Of a stretch of DNA of 64,000 bases, positions 41,001 to 50,500 are shown piece by piece. Source of the stretch: Ooceraea biroi (Eukaryota; Arthropoda; Insecta; Hymenoptera; Formicidae); contig NC_039506.1 of the NCBI RefSeq assembly GCF_003672135.1, forward strand, positions 3,658,001 to 3,722,000, read 5' to 3'. Under the pieces are notes generated by a model that made no database searches, was not told the DNA's origin, and saw nothing but the letters and a program-made list of their open reading frames with translations. Numbering within the stretch: the stretch's first letter is position 1; every line of letters begins with the position of its first letter. The translations under genes were made by a program, and so were the position numbers.

Positions 41001-41793
41001 AAGAAACTTTATAGCGGCACTCGGTACACGAACACTCGTTACGATACCGTTCGTCCTGAGAGACCGAAGACAAGAAAATTAATGATGGTTGTTCTTACAG
41101 GAAAATTGTACGCTGTTTTTGGCAAGAGACAAGGCCGCATCATATCCGCGGAAAATGCTCACGGCTTCGGTGGACAATTCAGAGTATTGGCCACTTTACC
41201 GGTTCTGGAGAGCTTCCACCTTGCGAGAGAACTGCGTACGCAAACGTCCGGATTGGCTAGTCCGCAACTAGTTTTTAGTCATTGGGAGGTAAGCTGTCGA
41301 GCACATCTTCATATCTTGTGATATTTCGCGTCATGTTATTTATTGTGATGAATTTAAGTTATATGAGTTTGATGTTTTTAAGAAAAACGAAATTTAGAAA
41401 ATAATAAAAATGAAAATTTGATTGAGATCTTAAATATTATTATCTTTAACAATCACTAAAACGTTCAAGGATAAGAAATTAAATTAAATTGTGTTTGAAG
41501 ATATTTATAATCCGAAGAAACACAAAATATTCTTTCTTTTCTACTCCATTTAAATTTATCTTAATTTCTTCCTTTTTTAATATTAATTATTTAAACAAAT
41601 TTATTTGTAGGTAATCGAACAGGATCCTTACTGGGTGCCATCTACGGAAGAGGAATATCTTCACTTCGGTGAAAAGGCGGACAGCGATAATCGAGCTAAA
41701 TGCTATATGGATGCTGTTCGTCGAAGGAAAGGTCTTCCTGTGAGCTCCCAAGTAGTTATACATGCGCAAAAACAACGCACTCTGAAAAGATAA
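11075..41793 (+). CDS. EFL1: Elongation factor-like GTPase 1 (EFL1/Ria1)
   Basis: Coding exons are 11075-13596, 13852-13974, 14280-14425, 41101-41288 and 41611-41793. Phases close and give 1053 residues. EFL1 is the cytoplasmic EF-2-like GTPase that, with SBDS, releases eIF6 from pre-60S subunits. GTPase motifs are clear: AHVDHGKTT (26-34), RGIT (66-69), DSPGH (92-96) and NKID (146-149). EF-2-like domains follow, with a charged insertion typical of EFL1. The C-terminus shows LASPQLVFSHWE and STEEEYLHFGEKAD, which are diagnostic for EFL1. Intron 4 (14426-41100, about 26.7 kb, GTGAGT...TTACAG) contains two genes on the other strand. The phase-1 junction G|GA restores Gly-Lys-Leu-Tyr, so the distant exons belong to the same gene. 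Confidence 0.95.
15467..25975 (-). CDS. aos: Argos / protein giant-lens, secreted EGF-ligand antagonist
   Basis: Coding exons, in gene order, are 25975-25319, 16975-16721, 16042-15892 and 15615-15467, giving 403 residues (Drosophila Argos is 444). Argos is secreted and sequesters the EGFR ligand Spitz. A signal peptide (start MRAIKCCVWFVLLM) is followed by about 190 Thr/Ser/Ala-rich residues. Then come the cysteine-rich clamp segments: LPECAVQQVC...CACPGRYRDPC, KTCEPVAEMREC...LVICRCP, and EGPMSHDQPTYASVPGIRVY with MMC near the end. The last two match Drosophila Argos closely as I recall it. The ATG at 25975 lies just after an acceptor-like tract (ending near 25988), so an untranslated 5' exon upstream is likely. 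The acceptor at 16975 and the C-terminus are less certain; a donor at 15492 would allow another last exon. Confidence 0.88.
17100..25318. other. Argos intron 1 (within EFL1 intron 4)
   Basis: Apart from the repeat at 22644-23488, this is single-copy-looking sequence without a convincing coding exon. Open frames such as 20106-20435 and 24795-25196 lack domains and flanking splice logic. Long introns of signalling genes commonly hold enhancers, but no specific site is claimed. Confidence 0.4.
22644..23488 (+). mobile_element. Twin DNA-element relic, copy A
   Basis: The unit is 845 bp. It begins CACCCTCAGAAAGGATTTCTG and ends CAGAAATCTTTTCTGTGGGTG, an imperfect inverted repeat of about 21 bp. 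It contains an internal palindrome (about 22900-23210) around ACTTACTTGAG / AAGTAAGTAT. A near-identical copy lies inverted at 35831-36676. A broken reading frame of about 75 residues (best seen in copy B) is present, but no transposase domain was recognised. Confidence 0.8.
25976..33670. other. Upstream of argos, downstream of the Argos-like gene
   Basis: No coding exon was supported. A CpG-rich block at about 29640-30420, with GC content far above its surroundings, is a candidate promoter or first untranslated exon of argos on the minus strand. Open frames there (29418-29972 minus, 29644-30003 plus) look compositional. An (AT)n microsatellite lies near 32329-32352. The 150-codon plus-strand frame at 33008-33460 has no recognised domain. 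Confidence 0.4.
33671..39268 (-). CDS. Argos-related secreted cysteine-rich protein
   Basis: Coding exons, in gene order, are 39268-39002, 34812-34592, 34320-34149 and 33916-33671. Phases 0, 2 and 0 close, giving 301 residues. A signal peptide (MTGKRIQHLLYTLLAIIGII) and an acidic stretch are followed by ELPECADRSEVC...RQCRCPNGRACPSSL, GDDGHTIVD...YKLCEPVKRLPICRYF, VHCRCRPG...FACSPQS, and a last cysteine module RCQHKEPC...LCQCPRGHRCP...YSGYC. The first two blocks follow the same cysteine and DD-H-T spacing as Argos next door. I believe this is the widely conserved arthropod gene often labelled 'U8-agatoxin-Ao1a-like' by automated pipelines. That label reflects similarity to a spider-venom peptide and does not show toxicity. 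Its function is unknown to me. Intron 1 (4.2 kb) holds element copy B. Confidence 0.82.
35831..36676 (-). mobile_element. Twin DNA-element relic, copy B (inverted)
   Basis: The reverse complement of this 846-bp unit matches 22644-23488 almost throughout, including the ends and the internal palindrome. It lies in intron 1 of the Argos-like gene. A minus-strand frame (35758-36129) runs through part of it but shows no domain I recognise. Confidence 0.8.
39269..41100. other. 5' flank of the Argos-like gene and end of EFL1 intron 4
   Basis: Sequence upstream (minus strand) of the ATG at 39268 should hold its promoter. A pyrimidine-rich, low-complexity stretch at 40170-40720 gives long open frames in three frames and on both strands (about 178-185 codons), which I read as compositional. 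The EFL1 acceptor GTTCTTACAG ends at 41100. Confidence 0.45.
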
Positions 41794-42349
41794 ATTCTTT
41801 GTGCGGAGTATGTTCAGGGACCGGTATTTATCCTTATGAAGTTTCCTTGTCATAGGGATCCTTAAGCACTTTATATCCATTTTAAATTTTCATTTGTAAG
41901 AGAGCAATTAAAAATTAAAAAAAATACCATTAAAAATTAAGTATTTAACTGACACTTAATTTTCAAACATTAAATATTCAACTGGATGTCTTGATTATTT
42001 TACTCATTTTATTTACCCCAATGAAACATTTCCAAAAACGTTATTAAACAATTGTTTCGCATAAAAAGGATATTTGCATATGAAAATCTATAATAATAGC
42101 TTTCTATTTTACAATAATTTGATATCCATACAGCAAAGAAGACATCACAATATAATTAAAGACAGTCCACAATAAATGTTATGTATGTTAAGTAAACATT
42201 AAATTTGAACATCTGCACGTAGGAAAAAATGTATGTATGTATGTATCTATGTATATAAACAATTTTTGGCAAAAATATATAATAAACGATGCATTTTGAA
42301 AACATGTTAAATTTATTTAATAAATTCCTTATTTACAAGTTATTTACAT
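41794..42349. other. Convergent intergenic region, EFL1 and SRFBP1-like
   Basis: This 556-bp gap separates the stop codons of two convergent genes. It is AT-rich with a short GTAT/TGTA repeat near 42228-42250. AATAAA on the plus strand occurs near 42280. Their 3' untranslated regions may overlap. Confidence 0.5.
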
Positions 42350-43672
42350 TTAATAATCGCTGAACACAATTTTCTTGCCTTGAAATCCTTGACTCATGAT
42401 TTCTTGCTGTTTCTTCTTAGCCAACCAAGAGGGATGCAAATTGACATTCTCTTCCGTATTTTTAATATCATGTAAATTATTCTTACTTACGTCCTTATTT
42501 ATTTTGTTAGTTTCTCTTTTCTCTGTTCTCATAAATGTTTTTTTATTCCGACTCTCCAAATTTGGTTTACACTTTAACTCGTTGTATCTCTGACTTTTAT
42601 TCAACCTTGTATCATTCCTATATTTTGCATTTTGTTCTGTGAACCGATTATTCGACGGAAATGCTCTAGTTTGTGCATTAGGTTGGCGAGAGTTTGTGTT
42701 TAATGTCACAGCATTAATCTGGTTGCTTCTGTAATCTTGATTATTTTCCGTGATGAAGAAATCATCTACCGCATTCTCTTGCGTGACTGTAGTACCCGTG
42801 GGATTTCTATCTTCGACAGATGTCTGCACATCGTCGTTGGACTCCTGCTCTCCTAGGAATTCTGTAAATCTTTTTATCGTGGCCTCCTTTGTAACGTTGC
42901 ACAGTTTAGTCATGTTTGGCTGCTCATCCATACCTTCATCAGCTGAGGTATCACTCTCCTCCGTCTCTCTTAACTTTTTGCTTTCTACAACTGTATCCGA
43001 TAATTTCTTGCGCTTACGTGAGACATTCTTTACTTCAGGTAACTCAGAATTTCTTTCGTCATCTTCAAAACTGTGTGGCAAATTTTCGCCGAGAGGAACC
43101 TTCCGTTTCTTTATGTTCTTATCTTGTTTATGCAGGTTATTCTTCTTCGACACATTTTTAGTCTTACTTTTTAACTTTCCAGGCCTCTTTCTTTGTTCTG
43201 TTAAATACTGTTTACAATTCGGGAACTTCTCTTTAAATTGCGTTATTTTCTTGTAGAGGGTTTTGTAATGAACAATTCTTGCCATTACACGGTCGCCGTC
43301 ACTCAAAGACTGATCTTGCAATGTTTCGGTTAGACTTCTTTCATCCATGATACCATATTTCGAAATATTATCTTCTTTAATAGTTTTTAATGCGTGAATT
43401 TCGGAGATAAGTTTATTGGCTTTTCTTTTATACCTCTCCTGCTGTGTCTCATTTCCGTGTTTGTTTTGCAAGAGTTTAAGTTCTTTGGTTAACTTGTTCA
43501 CTACACAAACACGTGCTTGACGAACCGTATGTCGTAGAAGGACGATCTAAAAATATAACATTTATATTATAAAATAAATAATTCCATAGTAACAATAAAT
43601 ATAAGTAAGTTGATGTAGCAAAACCAAATCTCGCGTATATCTTACCTCGTTATTCATTTCAATGTTCGTCAT
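42350..43672 (-). CDS. SRFBP1/BUD22-like nucleolar ribosome-biogenesis protein
   Basis: Exons are 43672-43646 (nine codons, MTNIEMNNE) and 43546-42350, phase 0, for 407 residues. The N-terminal third is a charged coiled-coil-like helical region. The middle is Lys/Arg- and Asp/Glu-rich low complexity with KKRK-type nuclear signals. The C-terminus LHPSWLAKKKQQEI...FQGKKIVFSDY carries the HPSW...GKKIVF ending that I associate with the BUD22 domain of yeast Bud22 and human SRFBP1, involved in small-subunit rRNA maturation. A start inside the large exon would lose the conserved N-terminus, and the small upstream exon restores an ATG with a clean GTAAGA donor. The body is poorly conserved, so the name rests mainly on the two ends. 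Confidence 0.78.
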
Positions 43673-44041
43673 TTTAGATTATGGTATTCTCCTTTTACAG
43701 CGAAGATAGAACACCTAATAATCATTTGGTATCAGAATAATCACGTCAACGAGTAAATTTCCTCTTCTTTTTATACTTATTTCAGTTTTAACGACGAAAT
43801 GCCGCTCCGAAGTAGATGATTATAACCTTCAATAGTTACTTCGTACTCAACAAAACAGAAATGGCCATTGACATAGGAATATATGGACGGAGCCTATGCT
43901 ACGAACTTCGGCAAGGGGGGTTCTGAGATTTGCGGTAAGGAGAGGCTGCTGGCAAATCGGGCGAGTTCGGCTGTTCTCGACATCGCCCGAATGATACTCG
44001 ATAAAGTTTTGTAAAGTTATGATACTGAAATTACATGTACG

Positions 44042-44150
44042 ATGAGTTATTGTATTGTGTCGGAATGTAGCAATCGCATTAATGCAAAAAGGAAAAATTG
44101 GCAACAACTTATGAAAGAAAATGATCCGAAAATTTCTTTTCATCTGTAAG
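44042..44150 (+). pseudogene. THAP-domain first-exon remnant
   Basis: The frame starts MSYCIVSECSNR and ends DPKISFH just before a GTAAGT donor near 44150. The C-x4-C start with a later ISFH block is the pattern of a THAP zinc finger before its first intron. The mirrored copy in the right arm has lost one base and is frameshifted. No downstream transposase exon was found. Confidence 0.5.
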
Positions 44151-44408
44151 TAAAATACATACAATTGTAGGTTATACACAATGCCGGTAAAACGTTTCAG
44201 ATATTGTTATGTGTTTATTATTATATTCATATGAATAATTGTTCGATAACAGTTTTTCATTTATAGTTGTTATTATAATTCATATATTTAATAATAATAT
44301 ATACGATTTGACTATATATATATATTTATTATTAAATATATGAATTAATAAAAACTATAAATGAAAAACTGTTATTGAACAATTGTTCATATGAATATAA
44401 TAATAAAC

Positions 44409-44658
44409 AAGCCAAAATTCTTTCTTAACACCGCCAGTAGATAATTTCAGTAAACGAGTACGATTAATATTCGACACAACTGGCTATAATTCTTTTTATT
44501 AGAACGACGTTTCGACCATACGGGATGTGGTCCTCCTCAGTAGGTAACAATGTTACATCTAAATTACGTTACAAATATAATAATTAAATAAGATCGTCTT
44601 TCGGTGCCACCATTACTCGGTCTAGGTGTATAATCAAGCCAAAATTCTTTCTTAACAC
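44409..44658. mobile_element. Nested insertion flanked by 23-bp direct repeats
   Basis: A 204-bp insert (44432-44635) is bracketed by identical 23-bp copies starting AAGCCAAAATTC (44409 and 44636). The insert contains ACGTTTCGACCATACGGGAT followed by TGGTCCTCCTCAGTAGG, a phrase similar to those I associate with terminal repeats of Penelope-like elements. Family assignment is inference. Confidence 0.5.
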
Positions 44659-44858
44659 AATAATAATAAATTTAAATAATAATAAACACATAACAATATC
44701 TGAAACGTTTTACCGGCATTGTGTATAACCTACAATTGTATGTATTTTACTTACAGATGAAAAGAAATTTTCGGATCATTTTCTTTCATAAGTTGTTGCC
44801 AATTTTTCCTTTTTGCATTAATGTGATTGCTACATTCCGACACACACAATAACTCATC

Positions 44859-44893
<35 letters not shown>

Positions 44894-45020
44894 TGGCGAA
44901 ACCGAACATACCCGAACAGCCGAAGTTACACGAAGTGCCAGTGCTCTCCCCTTACCGCTAATCTCAGCTTCCCCTCGTAAAAGGCTCCGTCCATATATTC
45001 CTATGTCAATGGAAATGGCC

Positions 45021-45479
45021 AATGTAGACGGTGGAGGCTCGTAGCGGACTCTTTGAAAACTAATGATTGAGGTCGCCAATGGCGGCCCGCCATATAAACC
45101 AGATATAAGGCCCGAATCACATTAGCGATTGCCGACTGCGATTGGCGATTACTTTTCAACCAATCAGAGAAAAGCATTCAGAACCTGCCACTCTTGGTTT
45201 TGTACCGCCATCTATCATCTTTACTCCGTGCGGAATCGCTCGAGCTATTTATGTCCTCCATCGCGGAAGGTATTCTTGATATTCCATATACCCTGCTATA
45301 TTCATTGAACGGTGCACTGGATTGGCATCGTTTCTCGAGGCGCTGTGGATAGTGCCCTTTTATGTGAATTTCGCTCCACCACTTTAAGCAAGTCGACTCG
45401 ACAGATACCGCCGACTCCCGCGCGAATCTGTCGTCTTGAAAACGGACTCTTGCCGTTGTACGGGGAAAAGTACGCAGTC
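45021..45479. other. FKBP12 promoter and 5' UTR region
   Basis: A CCAAT box (AACCAATCAG, about 45158-45167) lies about 315 bp before the ATG, in a less AT-rich stretch. No TATA box was seen. The P-like element lies immediately upstream. Confidence 0.4.
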
Positions 45480-46435
45480 ATGGGCGTGGATGTCGAAGTC
45501 TTGAGTCCTGGAGACGGTAATTATAGGTTTCATTTTTTATAGATCTACCGAAAATTCCTCGTTGCTGAATTTCCTCCTTCGCGGTTTTACACTCAGGTAG
45601 TGCAATTCCGCGTTCGCCAACGTGTGCCTCGTTCGCGACTTACAACACCATGACGACGTCGTGGTATTTTACCTCGATTTATTCAGATGAGATCTGGAAA
45701 TAATGAAATAGTATTTCTCCTACGTTAGCACTGCCAATCGAGTTTTAAATACCAATTTGTATCTCTGTAATCATTGAATCTTATTTTAAATACACTTTTG
45801 TATTATAGGTCAAACCTATCCAAAAACTGGGCAAACAGTGGTTGTCCATTATACTGGTAAGTATTATATAATTATTTAATATTGGATCACATTTACATAT
45901 CTCTCATAACATAAAGAATTTTTAGGCTATTGCTATGTATACAACAGAAATTAATTTGTTTTTCTATTATTAATTTCCTATTTAATCTTGTAGGTACTTG
46001 TTATATTTTTCTATTATTAACTTCCTGTACAATCTCGTAGGTACTCTTGACAATGGGAAGAAATTTGATTCCAGCAGGGACCGTGGCGTGCCATTTAAGT
46101 TCAGAATTGGCAAGGGTGAAGTAATTAAGGGCTGGGATATGGGAGTCGCACAAATGTGCGTCGGCCAACGGGCAAAATTAACCTGTTCTCCAGATTTTGC
46201 CTACGGTAGCCGAGGCCACCCTGGAATATATCCTTTGATATCAAAAATTGCATAAAGCTATAAATTAATTATTCAAACTTATTATGATAAATTCATCTAT
46301 AATTTCACATTTCTAGTCCTCCATTTGATGAAACATTAGACAAATGAATAACGATGTTGGCCTTGACAAAGACACACTATTCCACCAAACTCTGTTCTTA
46401 TTTTCGATGTGGAGCTGCTGAAGGTGGAGCCCTGA
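45480..46435 (+). CDS. Fkbp12: Peptidyl-prolyl cis-trans isomerase FKBP12
   Basis: Exons are 45480-45516, 45809-45856, 46041-46227 and 46378-46435. Phases close to 109 residues (human FKBP1A is 108). FKBP12 is the cytosolic prolyl isomerase that binds FK506 and rapamycin and modulates ryanodine and TGF-beta-type receptors. The domain is complete: MGVDVEVLSPGDGQTYPKTG, VVHYTG, the drug-pocket segment GEVIKGWD, AKLTCSPDFAYG, and HPG-I-IPPN followed by IFDVELLKVEP. The last junction cannot be made with a GT-AG intron. ATATCCTTT at 46228 and a 3' AC at 46376-46377 give exactly the expected His-Pro-Gly-Ile-Ile-Pro-Pro. Intron 2 ends in a tandemly duplicated acceptor. A poly(A) signal AATAAA lies near 46832. 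Confidence 0.96.
45959..46045 (+). repeat. Duplicated 3' splice acceptor, FKBP12 intron 2
   Basis: Two 40-bp copies at a 47-bp period (45959-45998 and 46006-46045) each contain CTATTATTAA, a pyrimidine run and a GTAG|GTACT acceptor. The downstream AG at 46040 gives the correct protein. The upstream AG at 45993 would add 47 bases and reach an in-frame TAG. Confidence 0.85.
46228..46377 (+). other. Candidate AT-AC U12-type intron
   Basis: The 150-bp intron starts ATATCCTTTG, the AT-AC minor-spliceosome consensus. It has a branch-site-like GCCTTGAC at 46360-46367 with the branch A 12 bases before exon 4, and ends in AC. There is no long pyrimidine tract at the 3' end, as expected for U12 introns. 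No GT-AG alternative preserves the FKBP fold. Confidence 0.88.
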
Positions 46436-47518
46436 AATACCTCGTAGAGTGTACACCAAATTGACCAAACGCAATTTCAATACAAACAAAAAAAATTAAA
46501 GATACGCATCAAATTGTATTATGTTAAGTAGTCATCGCACGAATGGCACATCCTATGCTAATGCCTTAATTCAATCGCTCGGACAATTATAAAGATTATA
46601 TTGCGATTCTCGCGAAGTAATATATATAAAACGTTAACGTTGTTCCGCGCCATGCGGGAACGATGTATAATGTATAAATCTCACATCCAACAGTATCCAA
46701 ACGATATCACATAGGTGTTAGACTGTAAGATCATATATGTACGTAGTTGGACTATCTGCTCTCCAAGAGATGCTACTTAACTTGTGTACTTGATTTAAAA
46801 CCGATTAATCGTGTTCCTATGATGAGCGGTTGAATAAAGGAATCTTTCAGGTATTCGCAAAACAATCTGTGTTCATTCCACTCACTATGTATTTGGTATA
46901 AAAAGGCGTCTTTAAAATATTTTATACAAAAATTGTCAGTGATATTAAACAAAAAAAAACAATCACATAGACAATGACTAATGATGTAATGATACAGGTC
47001 TTTACAGAATAAAACACAATAAAAAGTTGTATTGCTTCATCAAGCATATGCATTTTTCCCCATACATATCGCGTCGTCAAATAATCGTGAAAACCAGAGA
47101 CGAGCATCACGAGATATTAAATGTTTTCTTTCACGTTGATAACATGTGTCTTAATTTTTATTTGTAAAGTATATTCGCAACAACTTTTCTGTATCTATGA
47201 CTATATTGCCATCTTCCAATCACGAGCTTGGAGTATACTGAGAGCATGATTAAATACTTGCTTATCAGAGACGAATAAGCAGAGATAACTTTTAACATCA
47301 AAAACTATATGTGACCAGCTATATAAAACATAAAAAGATCTCGTACCTTAACTTTTACTATATACATTAATCAATCTATATAAGGCATATAGCAGTTAGC
47401 CATACTACTCGTTTAGCCATTTAGACTACGGTTCATATTGCTGTCACATATACAAGGTCTAATACAATGCAACACTACATTTTGGTTAACATTATAACGC
47501 AACAAGAATATTAATATT
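46436..47518. other. Convergent intergenic region, FKBP12 and Efr3
   Basis: FKBP12 3' UTR with AATAAA near 46832, then AT-rich sequence likely to be the Efr3 3' UTR. No coding exon or RNA gene was recognised. Confidence 0.5.
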
Positions 47519-50500
47519 TTAATATACAAACAGCTCAGGAAAGTGTATCTCGTAAGCTGGTGTCTGACTTGGTTTAGCGTCTGTCTGTGGCCCAGTCGTG
47601 GGAACTGCGTTGCGTGGATCAACAGACAAAGAATTGAATATCTCCGATAATTTACTCTGTAAGACTTCGTGCTGCGGGCAGAAAAAAAAATGGAAAGTTG
47701 TATTATAGCTATAGGTACTTTAAAATATGTGCGTGCGATATAATTTTAGTAAGAAAAATGTTTTTGTACCTTTGGCTGCGTCTTTGACACTAGATCTTGG
47801 AATGGTGCGTTTCTAAAGAACTCGGAAAGCTGCATTCGCTTTTCTTCTTCCACACCCTGATTATTGTTATTCTCCGTCAAAATTCTTTTCATGCTTTCAA
47901 ATGTTAATTCCTCGCCAGGTAATTTCTACAAAACATTAGTTTGAGATAAAGAGAGTAATGATTGTTACAATGTAGAAGAGATAATGATTCAAAGAATATC
48001 AAAGACGTAGATAATATAAAAACAATAGTCTCATGAATTCATTAAGTTGTTAAATTGAATAAAAATTGGGGAAACATTTAAGGTATACCTTTTGCACGCT
48101 AGGTGATGAGCCTGCACTGTCCAATTCTGGACCTCCAGAGTTAATATCAGCCAGCGAATTACGTCCAGCATCGACCCAAGAATGCCTAACAAGAGAGTAT
48201 TTATTATTTATTATTTATATAATAAAGTGTACTTCTTTTTAAGACTTAATGTCCATCACTAACAATAAGTGATCTTTTAATAAGCTGTTATATACTCGTA
48301 TATATATATATATATATATATATTCCATTACCTGTGTTGTAGAGAATTACTATAACCCGAGCCTTGCAATTTTCCACAATCAAAACCGGCTCCTTTTAGG
48401 CACTCGTGGACAACAGTTTGATCAACTAAAAGAGCCGGCGCCAATCTAGACGTCAGACCAGTGTCATACTTCGATTGCAAATCCGGTAGCAAATGTGGGC
48501 TATCATTTCGGCGCGCTTCCACTACCTTAAAACAGATTTATTCAATTCTACATTTTGGTCTGACAAGCTTGTAAGTTTAACAGAGGGAGAGAAGACACGA
48601 GCGTAATAAATTTATTATAGAAAGATCTTGAGCTACTTACTTTTTTCGCGTAGTCCATAAGAGCGGTAATATTACAAACATACGATATCAAAACCAACAA
48701 ACTGATAACTGTCGCGTGTAAATTGAACTTAAGTGAAAGACTGATTTGCACATTTGTCAGCGCCAAGTCCTGAAGGCTCAATACCAATCTCAACAAGTCC
48801 ATTACGGTCTCCTCAGAAGCCAATTCGATGGCAAGTAATGCCAATGTCGTGTAAATAGATTCCAAATTTTCTACGGAGTTACTGCACATCTCCAACGATT
48901 CGTACAGTGCTAAGTAGATCTCGTGACCATGTTTCCGAATAAAGATTACGTCAGGTCTAGATGCTTTCTCAATAACAAGTCCGAGTTCTGCTACGTTCAC
49001 GCTGGAAAAAGAAAAACCGGTTATCGTATATTCTGCAAAAAAATCGCATAAAGGAGAGACAGCAAATATTAAGAAAAATTTATGTTACGGCTAATGAATA
49101 ATCATGGAAAATAAATTTACGTTGGCTTAGCGAGTTTCGTGATGTTCCGATGTCTGTCGATCAGAGTATGAAATATTTTTTGTACAAGAAGCCTCATTTC
49201 AGCATCCGCTGCTAATGACATTCTGAGCAGCGGGTTCAAAAAGCTAGGTGGAAACGTTGTGTTCAACTGGATTGTTTGATACTTTGTTCCGACCTGCGCG
49301 CAGACAAATAAAGAGTAATTAGAGCTCTAGCTGATCATTTTGTTTATTACTGTATAATAATAATAATGAAAGTAAGAGTTACCTTCAATAATGACTTTAA
49401 GAGTATGCTTTGGAGCAATACATCTCCTTTACCAACTGGTTCAACGCGGTCTGGCTGACTGTACGGAACCTTACTCATGATAAACATCATAATCTCAATT
49501 TTTTGATAATCCGGAAGATGATTTGCAAATTCTCCGAGGGCGTTAATAAGAGCTTCTTGGTACAATCGCTCATCAACACTCGACGACTGATTTCTTGTTA
49601 CGCTAACTCGAAGATGAGACAACAAGGAATTTATAATTTCCAGTACGGATGGCCCTAAAAGTATACATTCATAATGGACTTGATAACACCAAAAAATATA
49701 CGTATACACGTATAAAATTTACATATCAAAACTGTATTTAATTTTATTAACTTTATATATTTACTCACCAACACTTTCACCTGCAGCGATTGATATAATT
49801 TTCGATAAAGTATCCGCCATGCTGGTACGAATTTTCGGAGGCGACTTGGAATGATCGTCGAGATGCGTCATTAAAGCTTCTACCACAGTGTAAGAATACT
49901 GCGACTAGAAAATATATCAAAAAATTGCTGATGTCTGACGTTAATATTTACATTGCTTGAAGTGCATCATAATATATAAAATACCTGAATAGAAAACATA
50001 ATTATTCTAAAAGTATGTATTGCAAAATAATTAGGAACCCACAGTTGATGATTATCCAGATGCCTGTAAACAGATAATTATTAATATTTTAATTAAATAA
50101 ATAAATATACAATAATTCCTAACAAGAAAATTTATCTTATACCTTAATACAGGTCTTATAACGCATCTGATGTGACCAAATGATGCACGTCCAATTAGTT
50201 CTCGCATGCAAGTTTCTGCAAATTGTGGAGGATCCAATCGTTCCTCGGTTGGACTGTCCGGTGTTGCATCTTCCTTATCGGCGTATCTGAAAATACAAAG
50301 CAGCTGCAAACCTGTTTCACAGTATACGTTAATCCTAATTTGAATACCTACCTTGAATTTTGCATATTATACAGTAATGACGGTACGATCTTGTCCATAT
50401 GTACAGGCTCCCAAATATTCTCGACTAAGTCATCTGACAGAGTCTTTCTCACGACGCCCTGTGTTCAAAGACACATTTAGATAGACAGGCATAAAATATA

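Larger units (their letters stand above)
43867..45012. mobile_element. Palindromic P-like element relic with THAP start
   Basis: Outer ends ATTGACATAGGAATATATGG and CCATATATTCCTATGTCAAT are inverted repeats continuing imperfectly for several hundred bases. An 8-bp direct repeat AAATGGCC flanks the element (43859-43866 and 45013-45020), the target-duplication length of the P superfamily, with two extra bases at the right end. The left arm encodes a THAP-like N-terminus, as in P transposases. The element sits between the divergent SRFBP1-like and FKBP12 genes. A 204-bp insertion interrupts the inner right side. Confidence 0.7.
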
